Assembly: GCA_949775045.1 (NCBI GenBank)
Contig: OX459095.1
Coordinates: 28,228,564-28,292,563 of the forward strand
Direction of reading: 5' to 3'
Length of the DNA: 64,000 nucleotides
Source: Metridium senile
Lineage: Eukaryota; Cnidaria; Anthozoa; Actiniaria; Metridiidae
Positions 51,401 through 62,419 of this stretch are shown here, one piece after another (positions within the stretch are counted from its first letter, which is position 1; the number at the start of each line of letters is the position of its first letter). The translations under genes and the position numbers were made by a program. The notes under the pieces are model-generated. The model was not told where the DNA came from and made no database searches. It saw nothing but the letters and a program-made list of their open reading frames with translations.

Positions 51401-52940
51401 AGTGATGAAGATGATACCGGATGATTTTAATGATATATTGTTGCTGCTGATGATAAAATTGATGATGATGAGCCAAATCATGCTATTGTTAATATTGATA
51501 ATGGATGATTAATGACTGTGATGATATTGTTGTTGTTGATGATGATGATAAACTAATCATGCTGATTATGATATACATATTATGATATCGATTATGATGA
51601 TAACATTGTTGATGAAGTACTCTGGCCATCGAAATGCTCAACAAACTTTCTCTGTGTCACGCATTGACAGAGAGAACGTTTGTTGAACCTCTGGTGAATA
51701 ATCGATTTATATGATGATAGCATTGTTGATGAAGTGACTCTGGCCGTCGAAATGCTCAACAAACTTTCTCTGTGTCTCTGTGCATTGACAGAGAGAACGT
51801 TTGTTGAACCTCTGGTGACCAGGGTTTTGAGTCATGATACATGATACATATTGATCACAGTGTTTTAACAAACTTTCTGCAGAAGCGAGAAGTCCTGAAA
51901 AGACCTGTGAGAAAAAGTACCCCAGAGCGCCTTATGGTTGTTGTTCTGTTGGAGGATTCCCTGCACTGAAACAAGGCAAAACTGACTGTATAAGTAAGTA
52001 CAACGTATCAACTAGCACTATCTAACAATTATTTATTGATATTCATTGAGCATGAGGAGAACAATTGTTTTAGTTTAAAGCGCCCCGGCGAAAAACGGGT
52101 GCCTGAGTATCCCTCGCGTTTGTATTCGCTTGTAGCTCCGTGTATTCATAGTTATCAACGGCCGTGATAATGATAATGATAATGATAATAACAATAGTAA
52201 TAACAATAATAACACTAAAAATGTGAAATACTTTGTACTATTTACCACTAAATAGTGTTGATTAAACAATAGAGAACAAAAGAATTTGCATAATTTAGCA
52301 GTATTTAGTGGTATTTATGTTGCACACTTTTAGTGTTTGTACTCTAGTTATAGTTATAGTAATAGTAATAATAATATGTTATTATTTGTCATTGTAGGCT
52401 GCCGAGACTTCTACCCTCACGCCTGTAAACAATTCATATCCAATAGATTTGGAGTTGCATGTTCAAGCAATTCATACCGCATCAGAACATTTCTACATTT
52501 CCAATGCCCTTTGACTTGCAGATTCTGCAGTAAGTACCCTATTAGGTTCATGTGGGTGGCGAGGGGGGAGGGGGGAAAATTAGTTATATCGTAGTTGTGG
52601 GGAAGAAAGAAGAGAAGAAGAGAAGAAGAAAATTGTCTTTGAGAGAGAGGCATTCTGTATCTTTTATACTAGGAGGGGGGGTGGGGGGGGGGGTTGTACC
52701 TTTTTTACTAGGATGGGGAAGGGGGAAGGGAAGGGAAGGGTAGTTGTTCTTAGTGATAAATACCCTTTAGAATACCTTTTATCCGATTGTGTTTTACGCC
52801 TACCTTTCAGTAAATCTCGAAATAAATAATAAATAGTGATTGTTCTATTCTAAAAATAATATAAAATATAGTGCATATTAAGTACATCACGTAATGTATA
52901 TTATCATTGTTTTGTTATTACAGAAAGAGGAGAATATTAA
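48485..52940 (+). CDS. Secreted ShKT-domain precursor, six exons
   Basis: Exons 48485-48527, 49933-50259, 50779-50940, 51883-51993, 52398-52529 and 52924-52940, all joined at phase 1. Exon 1 is a signal peptide core (LLVLLICLGYAL). Exon 2 gives an acidic Glu/Asp-rich propeptide ending in VVKRG, a dibasic processing site, then the first cysteines. Exon 3 is a six-cysteine ShKT-like domain ending CPHTCGYC. Exon 4 holds a shorter cysteine module with PYGCCSVGG. Exon 5 is a second ShKT-like domain ending CPLTCRFC. The last exon adds only five residues. ShKT domains occur in channel toxins but also in many harmless extracellular proteins, so a venom role is possible, not shown. Frames and splice sites are intact. 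Confidence 0.85.
48855..48935. repeat. Inverted repeat in ShKT gene intron 1
   Basis: CTGGGTGCCACTGGAGGAAT is matched in reverse by ATTCCTCTGGCACTCAG. MITE-like. Confidence 0.6.
49300..49810 (+). repeat. Degenerate (TGTCTGTT)n tract in ShKT gene intron 1
   Basis: Low-complexity T/G/C DNA with a longer internal unit that repeats GTGTTCACTCATGTTTTCTG at decreasing spacing (about 49467, 49569, 49708). The long cysteine- and leucine-rich open frames here are artefacts. Confidence 0.85.
50948..51125. mobile_element. Two MITE pieces in ShKT gene intron 3
   Basis: A left end of the TACACCTATTTC family starts 7 nt after the exon 3 donor. A second repeat at about 51055-51120 has inverted CTCCCAGGGC and GCCCTGGGAACGAGG ends. 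The far end of the first element is not found. Confidence 0.6.
51240..51600 (+). repeat. GAT-rich simple repeat, ShKT gene intron 3
   Basis: Imperfect GATGAT and TTGTTGATGATGATGAT runs. Confidence 0.75.
51597..51826 (+). repeat. Tandem duplication of a hairpin unit, ShKT gene intron 3
   Basis: Two ~110-nt units, each containing CAACAAACTTTCTCTGTG and its near complement CAGAGAGAACGTTTGTTG. The units differ by small indels. Confidence 0.8.
52211..52345. mobile_element. MITE, second copy of the 37758-37900 family, ShKT gene intron 4
   Basis: AACACTAAAAATGTG at the left and TTTTAGTGTTTGTACTCT at the right. It lies about 50 nt before exon 5. Confidence 0.85.
52548..52742 (+). repeat. G-rich tract, ShKT gene intron 5
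   Basis: Three G-run clusters: GAGGGGGGAGGGGGG at about 52560, a run of about 20 G with one T near 52674-52694, and GGGGAAGGGGGAAGGG-type repeats to 52742. G is on the coding strand. Confidence 0.9.
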
Positions 52941-53217
52941 GTCTAAGCATTCAGAAACAGTGCACCAGCCGGCCTGATAAAAGACAATTACAAGAAAACT
53001 AAATTAGACCAACTAAAAGTAAACTGGATGTTGGCAAGCTTATCAAGTAACAATGCCATGTAAAATAGATCAACAAGAAGTAAAAGAAAAACTAGTGAAA
53101 CGCTTTATAATGAGTGGAGCTGAAAATATCAATACAAATACCTATGTTGTAAATGTAACAGTTATTATTTTGAAGCAATAATTGCAATACGAACTAATTG
53201 TATGTTTTATAGTACGA

Positions 53218-53230
53218 GAAATAAAATAAA
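53218..53230 (+). terminator. Poly(A) signal of ShKT gene
   Basis: AATAAAATAAA about 280 nt after the stop codon. Confidence 0.6.
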
Positions 53231-53240
53231 TTTTAAAAGT

Positions 53241-54527
53241 CATTTTGAATATTGATTATACTTTGGGAGAAATCCAGCATAAACCAAATTGCAAGAACCT
53301 TGTCCTCAACGTTGTTATTGATGTGAAAGGAATTAATTTAAAAAAAGAAGATATTTTAACTGAAATCTGGGCTCTTTCTATTCCTTTCATAGGCTAATAT
53401 TCTTTTTTCATGTGACAACATTTATGCAATTAGGTGTACATGTTTTATATGTTTTTGGAAAAGAGGCGGGATGGAGGAGAGGAGCATGGCTCCTAAGAAC
53501 AGTTACGATGGAAACTACCTTTAATGATAACTTATTAAGATAGAGTAGATTTCGTTTGACTATGAAAAGCTCACGGCACCAACGAGGTCAAGCATCCGCA
53601 ACCAAGGCAAATTAAAACTCTAGAACTGAATATCATGGTCGCACTATTAAAGGCACGCGCATAGCTTTGTGCTTTTCACAGTCATAGGAAACCTGCTCTA
53701 TGATGGCTGTATCGCAGGCGATTTGGAAGTCATATAGACGTATTGCAATAATCCCCGTATGTAAGAGAAAAGTGACCAAGTACTTTGAGAACACCTCTTG
53801 GGCTACCTGTGGTGTAATGCCACAGGCAGCCCATATCAGTATTATAAATTAATTGAAGGCAAATTCTAATGAAAATCAAATTTCTTGCTTACACGAGGTG
53901 TTTAACGTCGTACTTGGTTCCTATTTTGAAAAGAATACCTCCCTTAAATCTAAATAAGACGACAAGTCACGCAACATAAGGTGTCACGGTTAACAATAAA
54001 CACCTGTTGTAGAAATACCTGCAGACTGACACTTGTTGACAAAATATTGACATTGGTCTTTATTTTTTGGAAAATTGACATTAAAAACTATTTTTAATAA
54101 TATTTGTGGAAATAATATACACCAAGTCAGACTATATTTCGATTGTCATTACTTAAAATGTTATCTCACATATAGGGGTGAAGCGTTTTCCATTTAATAA
54201 CTCTTTAGTGATAGTATTGTGTTTAGCAACTAAAACAAAAACTATCCACTTATCAAATATTCATTGATGACCAGAAGATCACTGATCCAGCGTTGTTATT
54301 ATCAACAGTAAGAGTATATCTAGAAACAGGATGGCTTTCTCTTTTGAAAACTTCTGAAATAGAGACATCAATCAATATTTCTAACAATGGATTACTCTCT
54401 CTATGAAGATCATTCGTGACAATGATGTGATTTACCGTGATTTATCTCCTCGATTTTGGACATTTTCAACATGGAATCTATGTGGTTATAATTGAACCAA
54501 AACACACAACCATTTGGTTAAGAGACG
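53241..54527. other. Intergenic, nothing recognised
   Basis: No supportable gene between the ShKT and protease genes. Confidence 0.5.
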
Positions 54528-57500
54528 ATGTTTAAGGTATGCCTAGCTCTAGTCCCTCTAGCCTCGATCACAGCAGTCCTAGTCGGTATACACTTTCTCG
54601 TTCGCTACCAGTCTTCTCTTAGTCACCATCGACGAGACTTTGGTTGTTCCTATAGCGACATGTTTCCATGGAGATATCATGCTACGGGTCGCTTGAGTCT
54701 ACCATTTGATGACATCAGTGAACCATTCGAAGCGTGGTTCGCTGGGGATGTGAACATGAGCAGGATCGATTATTATCATGGTAAGACATGTGACTGTACA
54801 ACTATTATGTTTATATCAGAGGACATAGACACGCTCAGCAAAAAAAAATAATATAAAACATCCGTTTTTGTCAATATACTGTGAACATTCTTGGAACTGT
54901 ATAGAGCACTCTTTAAGTCAAAGAAATACTCGGCTATGCCTCGTGTTTCTTTACAACGTTTCTCTTGCTGTACAGCTGACAGCTCCCATCGCGTCGTATC
55001 AAAGATATGCTTATTGTTCTGTTGCAATTTCATAAGGTAATGGCATTGTTTTCAAGATTGCATACGGTATCTTTGATATTTATACGTTCATATCACAAAA
55101 TATATAGACACGTGCGCCGCTTTATAATATATATATTAAATATATACATTTTATACTATATGACAGGAATGGACAAGACTATCCAGCGCGGTGATCTAGG
55201 CCAACATGGTGAAATATACAAGATAGTTCCAATGCATTCAGATATCAGTCTCTCTAACAGTGTTTACATTAGTTGTTGGTACAAACCGTTATCAAAATGG
55301 ATGCACAGAAAACCACAGACTGTAGTGCCTACCAACTTGGACCAATTCAATGTAAGGTGAAATTTTGTGCGACGTTCCCTGTGGAACTCCACAGTTTCCA
55401 TATATAGTCACTTGGAGCAGTTGTTAATATTTGTTCAATTAAAATGACATCATAGGTATTATAACAGTGCGAATATACTGCAACTGGGACCGCTTTCTTG
55501 AACTTTTATCATATATAACCATATCAGATTATATACAACATTTATAAGTTTTGTAATTATCCAAAGAGATAGCACATCGATTAAAAAACTACGACATAAT
55601 TTTAAAAAATGAACCTTTGTGTATAGATATTGCAATCTAATTGGTTAACATTATGAAAGAGGTCCCGGATAGAGGAGTGTCCGCACTGTTAACAAAATAC
55701 TATATATATTATAGGTTTTATCTCTTATTTGAGCTCAGCAAAATATATAAAAATATTTTATATATATAGTTTAATAAACGAGCAGGAGTGTTTTATCAGG
55801 ATTTAAAACCACGAGGCGAAGTGGTTTTAGACCTGATAAAACACGATCTGCTAGTTTATTGAACGGCTTCAAAAACTCCAACCTTTATTTTGTGTTTTTA
55901 TAAAAAAAATCAAGGATTTATGAAAGTTGATTAGAGAAAATCCAGGTTAAAGTTTATGTAAATTAGAATAAATCTTTATCTTCAGTTAAAACACTGATTT
56001 CTTTTGTAAGTTTTTGAAAACAGAAATATAAAATTATAAAATATAAATTTGGCTCAGAAATATGAAACGTACGCTTGTGTCTATATACTTTGAAATAAAC
56101 ACTCTTGGAGCTGTAGAGCAATCGAGAATTCAAGTGTTGAAGCAAGGAATGTACGTACTGTCCAAGACCGAGTAGTGCTATCTCTACTCTATGACAAAAT
56201 ATATTGTTCGTTTTAAACACAATAGTTTTTTAAATAATTTAGTTATACCTGATGATGGTTTCAAAAAGAAACAAAAACGTTGTAATTTACTACCTTTACT
56301 TTTCATTATATTTTAATACTGATATATATATACCTAATTCAAAAAAGGTTGTCGGGGCGAACGGCAATTGGCGATTGGTGATTGCGCTTGCACGCCCGAA
56401 AGGAGCTATGGGTAAAACGAATTCCTTCTTAATCGTTTATAAATTACCCACACAATGTCTCCACCTTTCAGCGAAACCCTCGAGACACCCATCTTACGTC
56501 ATCGCTGAACGGTGTTTGGGTAATTTAGAATGGAATAAGAAGAAATTCGTATTACCCACCGTACCTTGCGGTCGTGCAAACGCCAATCGCTGTTCGCCCC
56601 GTCAACCTTTTTTGAATTAGCTGTATCGATTGTTAACATGTTTTAAACTATGTGCAATGTTATGTTCTGCAGTTGACTGGTACTGAAGTACATAGAGGTA
56701 AACTGTGTTACAAGTTTGTACGTGAAAACACTCAATACAATAAAACCAACACATATATCCTGTATGTTACTGCTCATGCGCCCCATCAGCCTTTGCGCTT
56801 TGAGATGATTGGCTATGACGACATGATGACGTCACATTATGATCATTACATTGTGGACTATACGACGTTTGGAGCATGGGAACTAAATACTACAATTTTC
56901 AACGTACCAAAAAGTAAGAACTTGCCTTAAAAATATTTTTAAAAAAGGATATCATAGCTAGTATGTACATCGTATAAGGGCGAATGTGTACTTGGAGTCG
57001 AGAAGTCCGAATTCAGACCGCAGGCGTCTCCGCTCCGTTTTTTTTTTTCTTTCTTTCTTTTATTTGGCTTCCTTTCTCGAGTGACCGGGAGGGACTGAGG
57101 CTCCACAGGAGAAAGAGGGGAGGAGAACCCTTCATTTCTTGCCGGGGACCAATCTCCCTCGGTCAAATGACAAAGGGATCCCATGAGAGGGAAAGGAAAA
57201 GGAAAGAGTTGCCTGCGGAGGAGGCTAGCCGCGATCATTGTTTCATGTTCTTAGGACACTTAATTCTCTCAGTACCTCTCTCCACCCAGGTGTACAAGTT
57301 TGTACCGGCAGATTGTAGGGAAATTAAACCTGCAATGGACTGTCATCTCACCCAGGGGAAGTTTAAAATAAAGCAGATTTCGTATGACGGTGAAAAGCTC
57401 AGTGCCGTGTACTGGCTTGCCGCGACAGTGATGTTTTTCTAGAATGTGGACTGCATTGCTCGTACCCTGACAGTGTTCGTGCCGTGAGTTTTTCATACTC

Positions 57501-60500
57501 TGCTCTAATCCTAGTCGCTTTATGTTACTCTATCAGGAGCTGTATTTTATCCTTCACCCCTTTCCCGTTCCTCTCTCCTGTTTATTTTGATTTGATGCAT
57601 GTTACATTAGTTTCTATCTTGTGTGTAAATGTATTTCATAATAACATGTGTTAATGTTGTGTTGTTTTAGAACCAGTTTGTATGAAGAAACAACGAGTTG
57701 AGTTAACATACGTGATGAATCCCATGGCAGAGTTTATGCATTTTCATCATGCTAAAGACAAAGAACTCGACAAGTCGTATCATCAGTACAAGAAAAAACA
57801 CAAAAAGTCATATAAATCATCCAAAGAACATGAACAACGAAAACACATCTACAAACACAACCTTAGGTACTCGCATCAACGGTTTTTATTTTATATATAT
57901 ATATATATATTCTGAGTATATCACTCATTTTGAGGTGGCGATTCTTCAGTTAGCATGTGGACTGAGGATGGAACTTTGAAGGAAGGCTAACCATTGCGAT
58001 TTGTTTGATATTGATTTTAGACCATCTAATATAGAACTCATTATCGGTCGGTTAAATTATTGAATTATCGATATCACTATCGCTATCATCATTATTATTG
58101 TCATCATCATCATCATCATCATCATTAGCATCGCAATTATCATCATAACGATCATGATAATGATCATCATCATCATGACTCGCTGTCACCATCATCATCT
58201 TCATCTTCATCTTCACCATCATCATCTTCATAATCATGATCATCTTCATATTCATCTGCAGTATCATAATCACCATCATCAATATCATCAGTCATCACCA
58301 TCATGCAACACTATTATCGATCGTTATTGCTGATCATCATCATCCTAATCATCATCATTATCTTGGTAGTTTTATCAATTATGTTCTTTGCTTCAGATTC
58401 ATTCATTCCAAAAACCGTCAAAACCTAAAGTACACTCTTAAGTCAAACCATCTAACTGATATGACTGACGAAGAAATCAAAGTACAAAATGGTCTTCTTC
58501 ATGAACAAGTACGGCCTACCTCTACAAAACACTTACAGTTTAACGTCAGTAATGTAATACAAGAACTACCAGAGAACCTTGATTGGAGAGACTACGGTAT
58601 GTACTGCTATGATACACCTATTTCAAAAATTGTTGCCGAAGCTACAGTCCACACTCTGAGGCCTGCAAAGGATGTCGGTAATATGAACATATTTTCTGAT
58701 TTATTACACGTTTTTAAAATAAATATTTGTTTTATCATCTACCACTGCAACAGCTTGTTATGGTCATATAACACAAACACGTACAACCAAAATATCCTAT
58801 GAATAAATCGATAACACGAGAAGAAATACCGACCTCCTTTGCAAGCTTCACAGTGTTGACTGCAGTTTTGATTGCGACAACGATAAAAAACATTGTCAGA
58901 AGGAGATCTGCAATCTGCAATCTGAGACCAAAATGAATGCTGTGGTATGGCAGTTTTTTCTCATTAAAAATTCGTTTGCGTGCACTTTCTGGCTTCGGAT
59001 ATGGCGATGGTAAATACAAATCTGAAGGTGCTTAGCGCAAAAAAAAAACTAAAAACAGGGCCAATTCATTTCGGTCTCAGATTGCAGATTGCAGATCTCC
59101 TTCTGACAACGTTTTTGAAATAGGTGTATATGATAGCCCGCCTACTTGATACGTGCATTTCTTGCTGTGTTAATTCAGAATACAAAAATCAAATTTAGTT
59201 GACTTTAATTAATTCTGCATAATGAAAGTCTTGAAACTAGAGTTTGTGACAAAATATATGTAGTAAAGAGGATCTATACCAAAACAATAAGTCCATTTTG
59301 TGCCATTGAATTTGTGTCATAAACGACAAGTAAATAAATATAGGGTAATGGGTAATGTAACTGTCATTTTCTGTCGTTTTCAGGTGTGGTGTCTCGTGTA
59401 CATAGCCAAGGCATGTGTGGATCGTGTTGGGCGTTCTCTACACTTGGTGCTGTTGAAGCTATGAACTTTTTCAAGGTGCATGCATGAATTAATTTAAAAA
59501 GGCTTCAGATTAATTTAATAATATTGCGGAAATACAAGATGAAGTATACATTACGAGCAATCATCGTGATCATAATTTTAATTTTCTTTTAATTTTTAAT
59601 ATGCAAATAGAATTATATGAATTCCCTTTTGGCAAACACCTTACAGCGGTAGGCGTTTGCTTGTCTCTATTACCTTTAGAGCAGTGCATGCTGCATAAAA
59701 GTTTGGAAAGGCCCTGAGTGGTAGGTTCAACAATAAGGGCAGAAGCCAGGCCAAGCAAGGTCTAGCCATTCTTATGGCAACCAGTGTTGGGAGTTTGAGC
59801 GACGATCGAGCGACGCAAGTCGACCACAGTATTTGTTTTGTCAGATTTGAGAGCGACGTTCGATCGATGACGTAACAGGTTATAACCAATCATAGCAATC
59901 ATATTGCGAATGGCAACAAATTAAGATTAAAACCAAATTTTACAAATCTAGACTTAAACGCTCCATGTTATTGTAGAAGTTGTGTGATTGTAACTTGTCG
60001 TTTCTTAGACTGTTAAACTAGTGGAGCTAGCTCCACTAGTTTGCGCTGTCCAAGCAACAGATACTAGACTGTTCATGGGGTATTGGTAACCATGGTTGTA
60101 GAGGTGGTTTGATTGTCTCTTGTTGTTTCTCAGACTGGTAAACTAGTGGAGCTATCCAAGCAACAGCTACTAGACTGTTCATGGGGTATTGGTAACCATG
60201 GTTGCAGAGGTGGTTTCCAGGCTAAGACCATGAGATGGATCAAGAAGAATGGTGTTGCTACAAGACACGAGTATGGAAAGTACCTGGCGCAGGTATAGAT
60301 GGTTATAATATATCGTTTGAAAGTATGATTTATTTGATCTAATCATCTCTCCTTCTATCAATTGCTTTATCCGTGCAACATCACCAAAAGCAGATTTGGT
60401 TATATTTGTTTTAATACTTGTTAAACTATATGTATGGTTGATCTGAGACCGATACGAATTGTGGGAGCTCAATGCAAATGCACTATACACTAAGTCTTAT

Positions 60501-62364
60501 AATCTTGAATATTCATTTTTACTTCTGAAATACTGTTATCTGTAATTTAGTACCGATTCAAGCGTGATTAAAACAATGTTAATGCATTTGGACCTCTATG
60601 AACTCCCACAATTCCAATCGGTCTCAGGTCAACCAATTCTAGATGATCACCATTAATTGAACTACACTGCAAAAACGGCTGAGTAAATACAACTCAAAAT
60701 ATTGAGTAAATCATTGCATTAAGGATGACACTTTATAGAGTCAGTTTTTACTCAATATATTGAGTACATTATAATGGCACAACGACATTCACTTTTACTC
60801 ATTATGATGAGTTGGGTTAGCTCGCTACAAAGTGTCATCATGAATGCATGATTTACTCAATATACTGAGTTGTATCTACTCAGACGTTTTTGCAGTATAG
60901 GTGTGTAAATACATTAAGGTGAACTAACTACAGCTTTAACTAAAACAGGAAGGGTATTGCCACTGCAGTAATTGTACTCAGGTCCATATCAATGGGTTAA
61001 TGCACGTTAAGAAACATGAACCCCTTCTTCTCAAGATCGCCTTGGCAACGCATGGACCAATAGCATCGTCAGTAAACGCTGATCTTAAAACATTCAGATT
61101 TTATAGTGACGGTATCTATGACGACGTCAAATGCAGTAAGTACATTTAATTATGTAAGATGAGCGAGAAAAAGGGAGGGAAGAGAAAAGAAAAAGATAAA
61201 TCAGAAAGGAAAAGGATAGTGAATTATATAAAGAAGATGTTGAAAGGAAAAAAGAGCTAGATGTAAGAGGTGTAAGGACTTTGGAGAAGCCGCAGAGAAA
61301 GAAGGGAAAACAAAAAATAAGAGATGTATATATATGTGGGTCTGATCCGCGGTTATATGAGTGACGGTATGTGGGCGAATGAACTCAACAAAATGACCTC
61401 CTACCAACATATGTGGCTTCATAGCTCAGTTGGTAGAGCATTGCACCGGTACTGTAAAGGTCATGGGTTCAAATATCCCGTTGAAGTCCCGAATTTTTTT
61501 CGGGCTTCTATAATTGCAATTACATAAATTGCTTATTTATCCGCGACGATCCTAATCACACACAAAAAATAAGAGAGTAGGAGAATAAGATGAGGCAAAG
61601 ACGGAATAAAGAGAGAGAGAGGAGAGAAGGAAAAGTAAAGAGTGACGATCCATGAATATGGTAGTTGAAGGGAGACAGCTCGACACTAGAGAAAAACGAT
61701 CTGCACGATAAGATATGCATACAAATTTCATACAGCTGATTGCTTTTCATTGCCTTTGATGGATGCCAAATAAATAAATTTGAGAGTTGCATGTAGACGA
61801 TGCAATGCAAGCTTTTAGTAAGCCTTGCAATATAGTGGTGAATATTTTAATTTAATTGGGAAAGTAAGCTAGAGCGTAAGTAATTGGCCAAACAACCGTG
61901 CTTTTTAACATATTCTCGTGTTGTTTCTCGTGCAGTTATCAGAGTATAAACCACGGCTGGGCCTTAGTTATAAACGATAGGCAATATAATCAAATTTGTA
62001 ATATTTTTATAAGAAATTGTTAACTTAACTTTACTAAAGTTTTGAGCTTTAGCCCTAACTAAACGATTTCTTATATTCCTTAGCAACACAAACAAACCAC
62101 GCAGTCCTAGCGGTTGGCTATGGCAACGATAACGGGACATCCTATTGGTTAATCAAAAACTCGTGGGGGTTTCTGTGGGGAAATAATGGCTATATTAAAA
62201 TTGCGACCACAAATGACGTCTGCGGTGTGACCAGCGGTTCTCTTATTGCTGTTAAAAAGAGTAAAGGCGTCGAGGAGTTTCCATTCAAACATTTAAAAAA
62301 AATATCATGGAAGAAGAAGGAGGATTCGATATACAAAGAAATGGAGCCACTTCCATTTATATGA
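54528..62364 (+). CDS. 26-29-p: Papain-family protease, 26/29-kDa proteinase type
   Basis: Exons 54528-54780, 55167-55351, 56673-56913, 57671-57866, 58397-58596, 59384-59475, 60134-60292, 60949-61135 and 62084-62364; about 597 residues. In order: a hydrophobic N-terminal signal or anchor; the 26/29-kDa N-terminal domain ([29 protein letters not shown]); an I29 inhibitor propeptide ([36 protein letters not shown]); the C1A catalytic domain. The oxyanion Gln and catalytic Cys are in [11 protein letters not shown], His in [10 protein letters not shown], Asn in WLIKNSWG. Insect relatives are haemocyte or digestive lysosomal/secreted proteases; Dictyostelium cfaD is related. The protein is slightly longer than insect forms because of a lysine-rich C-terminal tail. 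It looks active. Confidence 0.9.
54995..55080. mobile_element. Short palindromic repeat in protease intron 1
   Basis: CGTATCAAAGATATGC at one end, GCATACGGTATCTTTGATA at the other. A longer copy is at 63130-63262. Confidence 0.75.
55770..55861. repeat. Hairpin repeat in protease intron 2
   Basis: Arms of about 38 nt (GTGTTTTATCAGG against CCTGATAAAACAC, and AAAACCAC against GTGGTTTT) around GAGGCGAA. Confidence 0.8.
56331..56625. mobile_element. MITE, TACACCTATTTC family variant, protease intron 2
   Basis: TACCTAATTCAAAAAAGG to CCTTTTTTGAATTAGCTGTA, about 295 bp, with further inner complementarity (GGGGCGAACGG against CGTTCGCCCC-like). It ends about 50 nt before exon 3. Confidence 0.75.
56914..57670. 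other. Protease intron 3
   Basis: T-rich and purine-rich tracts. A plus-strand open frame (56984-57442) has no recognisable domain and is not called a gene. Confidence 0.5.
58070..58375 (+). repeat. (ATC)n-rich simple repeat, protease intron 4
   Basis: Imperfect CATCATCAT runs ending about 20 nt before the exon 5 acceptor. Open frames here are repeat artefacts. Confidence 0.9.
58613..59129. mobile_element. MITE, TACACCTATTTC family, protease intron 5
   Basis: TACACCTATTTCAAAAATTG at the left and GAAATAGGTGTA at the right; 517 bp, longer than other members. It starts 16 nt after the exon 5 donor. A fragment of the same left end lies at about 63708-63790. Confidence 0.75.
60009..60110 (+). 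pseudogene. Broken partial duplicate of protease exon 7
   Basis: It repeats the last ~25 nt of the intron, a TAG acceptor and the first ~83 nt of exon 7, directly before the true exon. A 19-nt insertion shifts the frame, and the inserted bases create a perfect 28-bp palindrome at 60015-60042. If spliced in, it would truncate the catalytic domain. Confidence 0.8.
60664..60898. mobile_element. ~235-bp MITE with ~68-bp inverted ends, protease intron 7
   Basis: CACTGCAAAAACGGCTGAGT at the left is mirrored at the right by ACTCAGACGTTTTTGCAGT. The inner arms carry ATTTACTCAATAT-type motifs. It ends 50 nt before exon 8. Confidence 0.85.
61415..61527 (+). repeat. tRNA-Thr-like SINE, protease intron 8
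   Basis: Acceptor (GGCTTCA/TGAAGTC), D arm (GCTC/GAGC), anticodon arm (TTGCA/TGTAA, loop CCGGTAC, anticodon GGT) and T stem (ATGGG/CCCGT) all pair. The T loop is 9 nt, position 33 is C instead of T, and a GAATTTTTTTCGGGCTTC body follows. These point to a tRNA-derived repeat, not a working tRNA gene. Confidence 0.65.
61976..62075. mobile_element. Half copy of the GATAGGTAATATAAT MITE
   Basis: GATAGGCAATATAATCAAAT and AACTTTACTAAAGTTTTGAG match one half of 39039-39242. It ends within 10 nt of the exon 9 acceptor tract. Confidence 0.6.
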
Positions 62365-62410
62365 CCTGCATGTGATTCCATAATTACATGCTCTTTTCAT
62401 TCCACATCTC

Positions 62411-62416
62411 AATAAA
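62411..62416 (+). terminator. Poly(A) signal of protease gene
   Basis: AATAAA 47 nt after the stop codon at 62364. Confidence 0.75.
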
Positions 62417-62419
62417 CCT

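Noticed and set aside
58052..58390. Asp/Met- or His/Ile-rich open frames in protease intron 4
   Set aside because: They are translations of the ATC repeat; only the part from 58397 on is a true exon.
59570..59889. Two overlapping minus-strand open frames in protease intron 6
   Set aside because: No recognisable domain; inside an intron and probably part of an unidentified repeat.
61415..61489. Functional tRNA-Thr(GGT) gene
   Set aside because: T loop of 9 nt, C at position 33 and a SINE-like body; kept as a tRNA-derived repeat.
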